Assembly: GCA_954871525.1 (NCBI GenBank)
Contig: OX940866.1
Span: forward strand, 15,957,001 to 16,021,000
Origin: Parietaria judaica
Taxonomy: Eukaryota > Streptophyta > Magnoliopsida > Rosales > Urticaceae
Reading direction: 5' to 3'
DNA: 64,000 nucleotides
Shown one piece after another: positions 22,093 through 34,263 of the stretch (position 1 is its first letter; the number at the start of each line of letters is the position of its first letter). The position numbers and the translations under genes are program-made. The notes beneath the pieces were generated by a model, which had not been told where the DNA came from, did not search any database, and saw only the letters and a program-made list of their open reading frames with translations.

Positions 22093-22769
22093 GTTGAAGG
22101 GCATCAATTTGTGGAATCGGTTCTGGATCTACCCAATAAAAGTATCCGCAATTATCTTTTCCCTGAAGACAAGCAAAATACCCAAAATCACAACCTTAGG
22201 AAAATTACAGAGATCAAGTATAAAGTCGTCATCAATGATCGTACCTTCATCTTCGAACAACACCTGAATCTCCTTCCTGGATTCTTCCACGTGTTTGACA
22301 TTAAGATTATCGTGCTGTTGTCGCATTTACAAAGACACCGTCGATCATTCTGAGTTGAAGAAGTGCTTGAACCATCGTCAAGGTTGTACATTGTAGATCT
22401 GGGAAGGTCGAAAGTAGATCTACAAGTTCTAGGCTTTCTTGTGATCTGGAAAGGTTGAAAGTAGATTGACAAGATATAGGGACGTGGGTGCCTTTACTTT
22501 ATAGTCGAGTTTCTAACCGTTGGTGACTTGGTTTCTATATATAAAAGTACTAGCTAGAAGTAAAACAAATATAGTAAAAGAAGTAAATAAGTAAAGCAAC
22601 TCATAATCTCATATTAGAAAGACATACTACTATCAAGTAAAGTAATTTGTATTAGAAAGAAATACTACTATTAGTATTGGTAGTGGTAATGGAATAAAGA
22701 AACGTGAATTAGTAGTGGTAACAAAGTAAAGCAATCTGTATTAGAAATAATACTAATATTAGTATTGGT
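22093..22769. other. Background sequence between LARD and the 32-bp array
   Basis: Joined to 13,800-13,824 before the LARD inserted. It has only chance ORFs and a 56-bp imperfect duplication of 'gatctgggaaggtcgaaagt' near 22,395 and 22,445. No gene seen. Confidence 0.4.
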
Positions 22770-22910
22770 AGCGGTAACAAAGTGAAGCAACTTATATTAG
22801 CAATGGTAACACAGTAAAACAACTTATGTTAGCAGCGGTAACAAAGTAAAGCAATTTATATTAGTAGTGGTAACAAAGTAAAGCAACTCATATTAGTAGC
22901 GGTTACAAAA
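22770..22910. repeat. Phased 32-bp tandem array with ggtaacaaagtaaagcaa core
   Basis: The ggta/ggtt core occurs at 22,773, 22,805, 22,837, 22,869 and 22,901, exactly 32 bp apart, with looser copies upstream at 22,685 and 22,717. Each unit has an AGCGGTA or AGTGGTA word. Confidence 0.9.
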
Positions 22911-22918
22911 CAAAGTTA

Positions 22919-23826
22919 CTAACTACTATACATATCAATCATAAACTGCCACCAACTCCTTTTCGCGATAAAGAGCCTTCCGGAAAGACGCCGCTTAGGG
23001 ATGACTGCTCCCGCTCGTGCAGACCAGGTCGCCAGGTACGGGGTCCCCGGGCCAACGTCCAAAAGAAGAGGACCACCCGGAGTTTCAGTCGGCTCTGGGA
23101 GGGAAAGGCCCCATGCGAGCCCATTCATAGAAAATACTTGCATCCCGCAAATTGCGGTAGCTTGTCAACTTGCCTAAGATACGCTGATTGGGAGGGAGTT
23201 TAGCGATAAAGGTGGTATTTCCTATATTTCTCTTGACTATCGAAGGATGCGAAGGTCCAAATCGGATTGGTGGTATGATGCTGCAACTCCTCCGGCCTCG
23301 CCACGAAGAAGTATCGACTCGGCACTCAGCTAAGTGTGTTGGGTTCTCTGTACAGCACGGGCTCTATATGGCAAAGCCAGGGCCTCTCCGTGAGTGTGTA
23401 GAAGCTGCCTCCAATTTCCTTCACACCAAACATACTCATAATATTGTTCTCCGTTGGATGCGGAAAATTGCTTAGGTATGCGAGGACATACAGCGCCGCA
23501 ATGATCTGGTCGCCCTCCAGGACAAGTTGGAATGGGGCCAGACCATTAACCTTCAAAATTTCCATATACTCAGGTGCCAGGGGGAACATCACCCCCGCCT
23601 ACAACTATTCACGGCTCCATGCCGAGTAAGTTCGGCCATCGTCGTGCTTGTAGGTATGGTAGTACTTGCGATAAACCTTGTTAGGCAAAAAATCCTTCAG
23701 GTCATCATCATCAAACATGTCGGGCAATATCGCGTTCAGTAGACCACCATCAAAGCCATAAAAGCGGGCAATATCACTCAGTATCACTTCTTCAGTGATT
23801 GGAAGAATCCTTTTTTCTCGGTTCAT
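22919..23826 (-). pseudogene. Decayed gag-like plant transposon protein (PF04195-like)
   Basis: Three frame fragments (23,826-23,605; 23,592-23,326; 23,143-22,919) read as one broken gene. The first starts MNREKRILPITEEVIL. The second carries PLAPEYMEILKVNGLAP...IAALYVLAYLSN and SFYTLTERPW, a pattern like the plant putative gypsy-type transposon domain. Frame changes occur between fragments. It lies between motif arrays and may be cargo of the same MULE-like background. Assignment is tentative. Confidence 0.4.
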
Positions 23827-24084
23827 TGTGGAGAGTAGTGGCGATGGGAGTAATGGAAAAAGAGAAATAAATATAGAGACTTATGGACAAAGCTCATAGC
23901 AGTTACCGAGACATCGAGCAACTCAACCGTCACAACAAAGAGGCTGGATCAGTTCTGTAGCGGTAAGTAATATATTTTTTTTATTATTAATTATGCTCAT
24001 GATTACTATTAGAAATCTCAAACGTATATATATATATATATATTTATTAATTATTCTCAAGACTGTAACAACTGGCGTGATATA
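23827..24084. repeat. First unit of a tandem repeat split by the copia insertion
   Basis: cgagacatcgagcaactcaa with flanks appears here and again at about 33,868. The copia element has separated repeat units that were once adjacent. An (AT)n run lies at about 24,027-24,043. Confidence 0.7.
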
Positions 24085-24089
24085 TATTT

Positions 24090-26810
24090 TGTTGGACATG
24101 TGTCCTTAAACAAGTTGTCTTTTCCCTAATTGTAAATTTTTTTACCAAAGTCGTTGAATAAAAGATGTTACTGATTATGTTAATCTTATTATAGTTTCTG
24201 GTAGAGTAAAATAGAATGTTTGTTCCATAGTTAATAAATGATGAAATTATGTTATTACTATCACAATTGAGTCAATGTTAGGAAGAATTAATCATCATAA
24301 TAAATGAACTTAAAATGTCCGTGACTTGATTAACTGATTGGGAGCTCATTAATTGGATAAAGTCATTAATGTGACTAAGTGATATAATCCTATTCTGGAT
24401 TAAGTGTGTGTGTGTGTCACACTCACTAGAAGTGCATTAAGTATGAAGCTACATCATATTGGACTGGACCTGACTTAAACTCCGGAAGTTGTCATATAAG
24501 ACCGTCATTGACAAATTGGAGTTGAGTCACTAGTAGATGATCAAATGGATATTCGATCTAAGTCCTTAATGACCTCGAGCCTGGACTGTTGACTTGATTT
24601 AACTGTTAAAGAACACATTTTACTGTCATTCCCAATGCTGTTATTTTGGGAACATGATAGGCAACAGATAAGGGTAGCTTGGTCATAGACACGGACATCA
24701 CACATATCTCTTCAGAGTCAAGATGATTCCCTTGATTGTTAGTGGTGAGAAGTGAGAGGTACATGTGCACAACTTATGAATCAAAACCATAAGTGGGTTA
24801 CTCACAATATTACTAACTGAGTTAAGGATGAAAATGCAATGAGAGGCAAAACGATAAAAACCGCATGCTCGTGTGCAGATCATCAAATGAAAGATCAATA
24901 ACCCGAATTTGATTGTATCAATGGACACCTTGCTATAAAGGGAATAATGTATACTACATCAATAGAGAGTGCAGTCTCGGGTTTATAGTGGAATAACACC
25001 GAGGTATGACGAACCACTAGTAGTTCTTTGGAGCTTTAGTGATACGAGTCCATGGTCCCCAGGATAGCTCCGGAACGGATGATACATACGTGATTTAAAC
25101 ATTCTATATGTTTTATCACTTGTCAGAATTCATAAATCTAGAGTCTGTGTCAGACTTTGGAAGTTTTATTCTAAACGTGGCAAAAGTACCAAAGTTTGGT
25201 ACTGGAAATTTAACTAATAAAATAAAGTTGAATTTTGATTTTTCATAAACTGGAAAGTTGTTGGAAATTAAATTCTAAGAGACTTTGCTTTTTGAACTGA
25301 GTAATTTCGACGTACGATTTGTGATTTAGAGAATTTCCAAGTTTACGATCATTTTCGTAATATGTGAAATTTAATCACATGTCCCGAATTAAAAGGGTAA
25401 TCTTGCACCACGACATTTGATGTGTTATATTGAGATCAGAGGTTAATAATATAATTTAATTATTTGGATTTAATTATTAATATTCTTATTAATAATTAAT
25501 TAATAATTAATAGATTTATGTTATTTAAATAAAATATATATTTGGTATATATATGAATGTGTAGAAATAATGAGGCCCAAGTAAAGATGTGAGTTCCGCT
25601 TACACAAATTTACATGGATTTAGACTTTCCAAATATGTGGCATAAGTACCTATGTTTAGGTATTAATGGAAAAACCTTGAAATTAATTTGGTTCATTAGA
25701 TCGGTCAAGTTTAATCTTAACCGTTGGATCATGATAATTAATTTGGAAAGCATGGTTCGAAAATGACTTGGTGACCAGGCATGGATTTCGAATATGGTTA
25801 ATTAATTATGTCAATTGAATTAGTTTAAGCTTTAATCTTAACCATTGGATTAGAAATTAATTAACATGTATATATGAAAATGCAAAATTCGAATTCTTTA
25901 TGATGGAGGTCGAATTTTTGCTTGGTGAACAAGTAATGAGGCTTGACTTTATGCTAAATCAATATGGTACATTAGATTGGTTATGAAATTAATTCCAACC
26001 ATTGGATCTACACTACTAATTTCAAAATTTCCATATGCATGCATAGGGAATTCGAATTCTCTTATATAAGGAAGTGATTGGATAATTGATTTATTCATGG
26101 TTTCCCTATTTGGAATTAGAAATCTTTGGTGATTCAATCTTGGCCATTGGTTTGAGTGATTAATTATATTTACCTATCATAAAATTCAAAATTCAAGGAA
26201 AGAAACTTCCCTTATTGGCTTTTCCAGGAGCCTATAAATGCAAGGCTCATTCTACACATTTCACACACCTCTCCCCAGAGCAAGAATTCGATATCTCTCT
26301 CTCTAGAGTCTGAGAATTTCTTAAGCTTCTGATATCCTTTTCTGGTTCGGCTTAGTGAGACGTTGTTCTCCGGAAGCTTTACAAGAATCTTCAGTTAAAG
26401 TTTTTGCGACGAAGTCCTGCCGGCGAAGCCCACGCTTCGGTACGAGAAGTCCAGAAGAATATCCCGGAAGATCACGGGAGTTTCCCACAGCATCGGCAAG
26501 GCCCTGCCCAATTCATAATGCGCAACCGGAATCGTCATCACCTGAGGTACGGCCTTATGCATTGGGTCAATAAATGCAAATTTTTATTTACAGTTTTATT
26601 TATTTCCTATAGATTGGATTGTTAATAATGAATTTATGAAAATTAAATTGCTAATAATTTATCAGATCTTGTTCATGGTAATTATACGATGTTAATACGT
26701 TGTACGTGTAACAAGATTTTCCGCTTTAAATATTTTTTTAAATGTTACCCGGATGTATTAGCGGCATATATCGTGATAATTACACCGGAATCGTAATGAA
26801 ATTCACGACA
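24090..26810 (+). repeat. 5' LTR of the copia element
   Basis: 2,721 bp. It differs from the 3' LTR by several indels, including a segment after 24,255 missing from the 3' copy. A TATA-like word is at 26,233 followed by a CT-rich leader near 26,296. Confidence 0.95.
26233..26240 (+). promoter_or_regulatory. TATA-like word of the copia LTR
   Basis: TATAAATG in the last quarter of the LTR. The equivalent in the 3' LTR is near 33,222. Likely start region of the element's transcript. Confidence 0.5.
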
Positions 26811-26812
26811 AT

Positions 26813-26824
26813 TGGTATCAGAGT
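26813..26824 (+). other. Primer-binding site of the copia element
   Basis: TGGTATCAGAG, 2 nt after the 5' LTR, is the complement of the 3' end of initiator tRNA-Met. Confidence 0.9.
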
Positions 26825-28623
26825 CATGGTTAAGGAATAAATAATTACGTAATTTATTAAAGGTTGTTAATTTGAACGAATTATTTGATGAACAAAATTG
26901 ATTTAATATTGGGCAATTCGCGACCCGAAAGAATCGGACCGGGAAGCGGGCCGGGCTGTAATAGGCAGCCCAACCCGTGGGGGCCACGAAGTGGGGCTGC
27001 AGCCCCTAGCTCTTCGACCAGTCCCAGGCCACTGGTAAACCTAACTCAGGCCATTCGGCCAACGAGCAAGGGCACGCCCTGGGCCCAGCGCACGGGCAGG
27101 CCGTGCAAAGCCTGGCCCAACCCTAGTGGGCGTACGCTGCCTGGCAGCATCGTGGGCCTACGGGCCCGTGCCAAGGGCACGCTGTCCCAGCCCATTCCAC
27201 GGGGTGGGGACGTGACCTGTCCGCGGTCACGTAGGCACGGGTTTTAACCCGGATTGCCCACGTGTCATTTTTTAATAAGGTTGGATTTTTACTTGACCCA
27301 AAAACCGTGAATTAATTAATTTTTTATTTTTGAATTAAATTTTATGAATTAAATTAACTATGTTTGATTAATTAATTAAAATATGGATGTTATTTTTGGT
27401 AAATAACTTTTTCTTATTTTAAATTAAAATATGGATGTTATTTTTGGTAAATAACATTGTCTTATTTTTCGAATTCATAATTTAAAAATATGGATGATAA
27501 TTCTTTATAGAATAATAACATTGTGTTATTTTTAATTTTCATAAATAATTATTAATGGGCTAATTACATGAATGATAATTGTTAGAGGATAAGTATCATT
27601 GACATGTAGTTATAAATTCATCATAGATATAATTTGCTAAACCTATTTTCATAACCATTGAAACATAGTGTCTATGTTAAGGTCATTATTAATATGTCGG
27701 TATAGGATTTAGATATAAATAATAAACCGTAAATAAGATTTATTTGTTATTAGTCGGAAAAATTTCAAACGTACAATCTTGCCTAAGGAAGAAGGAATCA
27801 AAAGTGGGGCCGGTTCACCATCCACTTCAGGGTGACCGGTTAGGACCCCTCCTATCTATCTGGAGAGCGTGCGTTTTGATCTATCACTACCGACGAAGTA
27901 ATAAATAAATGACTAGGCTTATTAGATATTACCCCGATAATTATAACGCCTGAAGATAAATGTTTTTAATGAGTGTCATTAAATGGAGTTCATAATAAGT
28001 TTTAATAACTTAGGAGTTTAAAAATGTTATTTCCTAAAACAATGGCAAGTATAGAATAGTTCAAAATGGTTTCCATTATTACTGTCACACGGTCTGCTGA
28101 CCACACCGCCTCGAGTCACCTTAGTGTGTCCATTCCCCAAGGAAGGCATGCCTGTGGAAGATTTGACACCGTGATAGTTCCAAAAGAATATGGGGACGGA
28201 GGAATCTTGGAAATGGACCGCGAGTCACCCTAGTGTAACCATTCCCTAAGGACGACGTTTTCAAGACTAATCCGAGAACCAAAAATAATGGGTTAAGCTT
28301 GCACGAAAGTTGGTGCTTCCCGACCGTCTATGGTAATAGTTAATAATCATAGGGAACTTTGGTAGTTCTTGCTTTGAATATTAATTAAGTTTAGGACTAA
28401 AACTTAGTTTAACCAAACTACACGGTTGATCCCGCTGAGTCACCATAGAGTGACCATTCTCTAAGGACGGCAACGACGTGTACAGTCGATTAAATTATCA
28501 CGAAATAGTTAATGGGTTTAATCAACGTTTTTCCCGGAACATGTTTGCATCATGTAACTATTTCAAACCAATAATTTCCTAAAACATTCTACCTATAATA
28601 AAGTTTAATAAGTTTCTTTTTCA
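26825..28623 (+). other. Copia leader with GC-rich patch and repeated motif
   Basis: A GC-rich stretch at about 26,925-27,245 contrasts with its AT-rich surroundings. A motif of the form GAGTCACC-n-TAGTGT-n-CCATTCCCTAAGGA occurs near 28,112, 28,222 and 28,437. No gag frame can be read, so gag is absent or unrecognisable. Confidence 0.6.
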
Positions 28624-31130
28624 ATGCTAGTTAAAATGTCTTTCAACAAACAAGAACTGGAAATATTTGCCATGACGGTGAAGTCTCAGAAACCAACAGA
28701 TCTGGTCCAGGTCATGGAATCCCTCGGTAAGCTGGCCATGAGTGGCTTCTCGGAGAAACTCGGAATGGCGGAACATAGTACTAATATTTCAATGAACAAG
28801 AGAAAAAGAATACATGGAAACCAGGAAACAAATTTCAAGATTGGGAGTACATCTAATACTGAACGTTCAACATTGGAAACATGCTTCGTTGATAGCTCAT
28901 CCTTCAACTGGATCCTTGATTCAGGAGCCAACGATCATTCATGTAATTCTCTTCAGTCTCTTAATTCATTAGAAGAAATAAATGAAGGACTAGCCTTGAA
29001 AGTAGGAAACGGGGAGTTCTTACAAGCCAAGGCTGTGGGAAACCTGCGACTGACATTTGGAAACAAATTTCTATTTGTTAATAATGTGTATTATTATCCA
29101 AATGTCTACAGAAACATACTTTCAGCCTTCCTGTTGTACAAACAAGGTTATACTCTAAACTTTCGTGGTTCCCATTGGGTCATCACAAAAGATAGAGTGT
29201 ACATTTGTACTGCTAAAGAAGAGAATGGATTGTATATTCTGAGACCATATCATGGAAGCTGTATGAATGCAGAAATGTTCAAGCTGCATGTGCCAAGGTC
29301 AATTAAGAAACCCAAAATTGATAATGATATTCAAACTTACATGTGGCACTTAAGATTAGGTCATATTAATCTAGACATGATAAACAGGCTGGTTAAGGTG
29401 GACCCTTTAAAGAACTTATAATCGGTTCTTTGCCTGTTTGCGAATCCTGTATAGAGGCTAAAATGACTAAAAGACCCTTTTCGGCAAACGGTCAGAGATC
29501 CACTCGACCCCTAGAACTCATTCACACAGATGTATGTGGTCCCATGAACATACAAGCGAGATGTGGAATTGAATATTTTGTCACTTTCATAGATTATTAT
29601 TAAAGAGACAAAGGGAGGTTTGTTTTATAGCCCAGAAACCAAAAAGGTGTTCGTCTCCACGAATGCAACTTTTCTGGAAGAAGACTATATGACAAACTTC
29701 AAAACTCGAAGCAAAGTATTGCTCGAGGAACTGTCAAGTGACAAAGTAACAGCTTCGCCAACAGTGCCTGTTGTTGAAGAGAGTGTGGAAACCACGGTCC
29801 CAAATCAGAACTCAGTGGTACTCAGACGTAGTGGGAGGTTAAAAAGACCGGTGGAATGCTACGAGTACACCTAGTTAGAGTTTCACCTAGCTGTTACTAA
29901 CACTAGTGTTGAAGATCCCATAGGCTTTAAGCAAGCTATGGTTTATACTGATAGAAGGGAATGGTAAGAAGCCATGAACCAAGAAATAGTATCAATGAAT
30001 TCTAACCATATTTGGGAACTTGTAGACTTATCGGATAGGTTCAAAACCATTGGCTGTAAGTGGATCTACAAGAGAAAGAGAGGAGTAGACGGGACGGGAC
30101 GGTTGAAACCTTCAAGGATAGACTAGTGGCAAAGGGTTTTATCCAGAGGGAAGGTATTGATTTCGATGATACCTTCGCTCCAGTCGCTAAGTACAAGTCC
30201 ATCCGGATTCTCATGGCCATAGCCTGTAGTCTCAATTTTGAGATTTGGCAGACGGACGTCAAAACCGCTTTCCTGAATGGGTACAATGACGAGAACATCT
30301 ATATGGACCAACCAGAAGGGTTCGTGCAAAAGGGTCAAGAAGGAAAAGTTTGCAAATTACCGAAGTCCATTTATGGATTGAAGCAAGCTTCCAGATCCTG
30401 GAATCTATGGTTTGATGAGACCATCAACACCTATGGATTCGTGCAAAACATCACTGAGGCCTGCATTTATAAGCTTAATGATGATACCGTGAAGATTTTC
30501 CTTGTTCTGTACGTCGACGATATTCTTCCCATTGGTAATAATGTGAAGAAATTATCAGACGTGAAAGCGTGGTTAGCTACGCAATTCCAATTGAAGGATG
30601 TGGGAAAAGCTAGCTATGTTCTTGGGATCCGTATCTTTATGGATCGCAACAACAGGCTTCTGTCCTTATCGCTAGCAGCCTACATTAATAAGGTTCTTGA
30701 ACGTTCTGCAATGAAAAACTCCAAGGGAGGTTATTTACCGACCAGACATGGAGTATTCCTCGATAGGAAATAGTGCCTAACTTCTCCGAGAGACGCGATG
30801 AGGTGCATACCCTATGCTTGAGCAGTGGGAAGTCTGATGTATGCTATGCAGTGTACTAGGCCAGACATCTGTTACGCTATGGGAATTGTTAGGATGTACC
30901 AATCAAACCTTGGTATGGCTCACTGGACAGCAGTGAAGAACATTCTCAAGTATCTTCGGAGAACGAGAGACTATATGTTAGTGTTTTCAGGATCATAACT
31001 GAATCTACTAGGATACACTGACTCGGACTTTATGTCTGATAGAGACGCGATAAAATCAACGTCAGGAGCATTATTCACCCTTGTTGGTGGAGCGATATTC
31101 TGGAGACAATCTGGCTGATCCATTTACCAA
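28624..31130 (+). pseudogene. Copia pol remnants: protease, truncated integrase, reverse transcriptase, RNase H
   Basis: 28,624-29,421 carries the protease motif ILDSGANDHSC and the pre-integrase block (WHLRLGHINLDMI). The frame shifts at about 29,420. Integrase starts (CESCIEAK, LELIHTDVCGP) but stops at about 29,600, and the next sequence (FYSPETKKVFVSTNATFLEE) belongs beyond the catalytic core, so most of the core is deleted. Reverse transcriptase occupies 30,060-30,773 with TDVKTAFLNG and LYVDDILPIG at the active site. RNase H is in fragments to about 31,130. Without integrase core or gag this copy cannot move by itself; it had to be moved by another copy or decayed after insertion. Confidence 0.9.
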
Positions 31131-31205
31131 GACATTGCCAGAGAAATATTCAGGAGGCATCTGGAGAGTATGGGTATGAAAGACATGGGTCATCTTCTTT
31201 AAGTA

Positions 31206-31217
31206 CAAATGGGAGAT
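31206..31217 (+). other. Polypurine tract of the copia element
   Basis: aaatgggagat immediately precedes the 3' LTR start. Confidence 0.8.
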
Positions 31218-33794
31218 TGTTAGACATGTGTCCTTAACACAAGTTGTCTTTTCCCTAATTGTAAAAGATTTTGACCAAAGTCGTTGAATAAAAGATGTTC
31301 CTTATTATGTCAATATTATTATAGTTTCTTTTAGAGTAAAATAGAATGTTTGTTCCATAGTTCATAAAGGATGCAATTATGTTATTATTAAGTGTGTGTG
31401 TGTCACACTCACTAGAAGTGCATTAAGTATGAAGCGACTTCATACTAAACTGGACATGGCTTAAACTCCGGAAGTTGTTATATTAGACTGTCACTGACAA
31501 CTTGGAGTTAAGTCACTAGTAGATGATCAAATAGATATTCGATCTAAGTCCTGAGTGACCTCGAGCCTGGACTATTGACTTGATTGTTCTTTGATTTAAC
31601 TGTTAAAGAACACATTTAATGTCGTGCCCAATGCTGCTATTTTGGGAACATGATAGTCAACATATAAGGGTAGCTTGGTCATAGAAACGGACACCACAAA
31701 GCTCTCTTCAGAGTCAAGATGATTCCCTTGATTTTTAGTGGTGAGAAGTGAGAGGTACCCGTGCGCAACTTATGAATCAAAACCATAAGTGGGTTACTCA
31801 CAATATTGCTAACTGAGTTAAGGATGAAAATGCAATGAGAGGCAAAGCGGTAAAAACCGCCTGCTCGTGTGTGGATCATCAAGTGAAAGATCAATAACCT
31901 GAATTTAATTATATCAATGGACACCTTTCTATAAGGGGAATAATATATATTGTATCACTAGAGAGTGCAGCCTCGGGTTTATAGTGGAATAAAACTGAGG
32001 TGTGACGAACCACTAGCAGTTCTTTGGAGCTTCCGTGATACGTCCATGGTCCCCAAGATAGCTCCGAATTAGATGATACATACGTGATTTAAAAATTTGA
32101 TATGTTTTATCATTTGTCAGAATTCATAAAACTAGAGTCTGTGTGAGACTTTGGAAGTTTTATCTTAGACGTGGCAAAAGTATCGAAGTTTGGTGCTGGA
32201 AATTTAATTGATAAAATAAAGTTGAATTTGAATTTTTCATCAACTGGAAAGTTGTTGGAAATTAAATTCTAAGAGACTTTTCTTTTGGAACCGAGTCATT
32301 TGGATGTACGGTTTGTGATTTAGAGAATTTCCAAGTTTACGATCGTTTTCGTAAATATGTGAAATTTAATCACATGTCACTAATTTAAATGGTAGTGTTG
32401 CACCACGACATTTGATGTGTGATATTGAGATCAGAGGTTAATAATATAATTTAATTATTTGCATTTAATTATTAATATTCTTATTAACAATTAATAGATT
32501 TATGTTATTTAAATAAAATATATATTTGGTATATATATGAATGTGTAGAAATAATGCGGCCCAAGTAAAGATGTGAGTTGGGCTTACACGAATTTACTTA
32601 GATTTGGACTTTCCAAATATGCGGCATAAGTACCTATGTTTAGGTATTAATGGAAAAACCTTGAAATTAATTTTGGTTCATTAGATAGGTCAAGTTTAAT
32701 CTTAACCGTTGGATCATGATAATTAATTTGGAAAGCATGGTTCGAAAATGACTTGGTGACCAAGCATGGATTTTGAATATGGTTAATTAATTGGATTAGT
32801 TTAAGATTTAATCTTAACCATTGGATTGGAAATTAATTAACATGTATATATGGTAATGCAAAATTCGAATTCTTTATGATGGATTGCGAAATTCGTTAAC
32901 AAGTAATGAGGCTTGACTTTATGCTAAATTAATATGATCCATTAGATTGGTTATCGAATTAATTCCAACCATTGGATCTAGACTATTGATTTTGAAATTT
33001 CCATATGCATGCATAGGGATTCGAATTCTCTTATATAACGAAGTGATTGGATAATTGATTTATTCATGGTTTCCTTATTTGGTTAAATCCCTAATTAATT
33101 AGAACCATTGGATCTTTGGTTATTCAATCTTGGCCATTGGTTTGAGTGATTAATTATATTTACCTATCATAGAATTCGAAATTCAAGGAAGGAAACTTCC
33201 TTTATTGGTTTTTCCATGAGCCTATAAATAAAAGGCTCATTCTACACATTTCACACACCTATCCCCAGAGCAAGAATTCAATCTCTCTCTCTCTAGAGTT
33301 TGAGAATTTCATAAGCTTCTGATCTCCTTTTCTGGTTCGGCTTAGTGGGACGTTGTTCTCCGGAAGCTTTAAAAGAACCTCCAGTTAAAGTTTTTACGAC
33401 GGAATCCTGCCGGCGAAGCCCATGCTTCGGTACGAGGAGTCCAGGAGAATATCCCGGAAGATCACGGGAGTTTCTCTTAGCATCGGCGAAGCCCTGCCCG
33501 GTTCAAAACGCGCAACAGGAAGTCGTCATTATCTGAGGTATGGCCTTATGCATTAGGTCAATAAATGCAAACCTTTATTTACAGTTTTATTTATATACTA
33601 GATTATTAATAATGAATTTATGAAAATTAAATTGCTAATAATTTATAAGATCTTGTTTATGGTAATTATACGATGTTAATACGTTGTACGTGTAACAAGT
33701 TTTTCCGCTTAAAATATTTTTTAAAATGTTACTTGGACGTATTAGCGGCATATATCATGATAATTACACCCGAATCGTAATGAAATTCCCAACA
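31218..33794 (+). repeat. 3' LTR of the copia element
   Basis: 2,577 bp, followed by the duplicated target tattt. Shorter than the 5' LTR through internal deletions. Confidence 0.95.
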
Positions 33795-33799
33795 TATTT

Positions 33800-34110
33800 G
33801 ACATGACGTGTCTGTCCGCTTACAAACATGTGGAATGTAAGAACTGTAAAACAACTAGCGGTAACCGAGACATCGAGCAACTCAACCGTTACAACAAAAA
33901 GGCGAGATCAGTTCTGTATCGGTAATTAATGTATATATTTTTTAATTATGCTCGTGATTACTAATCAAAATCTCAAACGTCGCTAACAACTAGCGGGATA
34001 TATATTGAAAGCCCTAAATATATTTGACATGACGTATGCGTCTGCTTACGAACATGTGGCATGTAAGAGATGTAAAACAACTAGCGGTAATAGCGGTAAT
34101 AATTCTTATG
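33800..34110. repeat. Tandem repeat of about 230 bp with AGCGGTA motifs
   Basis: gacatgacgt...cgcttac/ctgcttac and aacatgtgg recur at 33,800 and about 34,030. Motif copies lie near 33,857, 34,084 and 34,093. Continues the array at 23,827-24,084 across the copia element. Confidence 0.8.
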
Positions 34111-34263
34111 ATTACGTCATGGGAAATCTCAAGAGCCGCTTTAATTAAGCGTAGTCCGGATTTGCTATTTTAAAGGATGTGTCCGTCCGTGTCTATTAAA
34201 AAGATGGTTCTAACTTCTAACCGCACTTTTTCAGTGTCTCAAATTGTATTATCAGAAACTACA

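Larger units (their letters stand above)
24090..33794 (+). mobile_element. Complete but defective Ty1/copia retrotransposon with very long LTRs
   Basis: LTRs 24,090-26,810 and 31,218-33,794 start TGTTGG/TGTTAG and end gaCA/aaCA, with a perfect 5-bp duplication tattt (24,085-24,089 and 33,795-33,799). A tRNA-Met-type binding site, protease, remnant integrase and reverse transcriptase lie in copia order (integrase before reverse transcriptase). LTRs of 2.6-2.7 kb are long for copia elements. Further LTR copies of the same family lie at 42,495-45,010 and 50,182-52,929. Confidence 0.95.

Noticed and set aside
24698..24928. A 60-80-codon frame starting MSIDTIKFGL, antisense in the copia LTR, with counterparts at 31,679-31,924, 44,507-44,707 and 52,089-52,319
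   Set aside because: Its recurrence follows from the LTR copies. Lengths and ends differ and no domain is seen. It is most likely a chance frame of the LTR.
26885..27247. 120-codon frame in the copia leader
   Set aside because: A GC-rich stretch with Pro/Gly/Arg-rich translation and no gag motif; treated as leader sequence.
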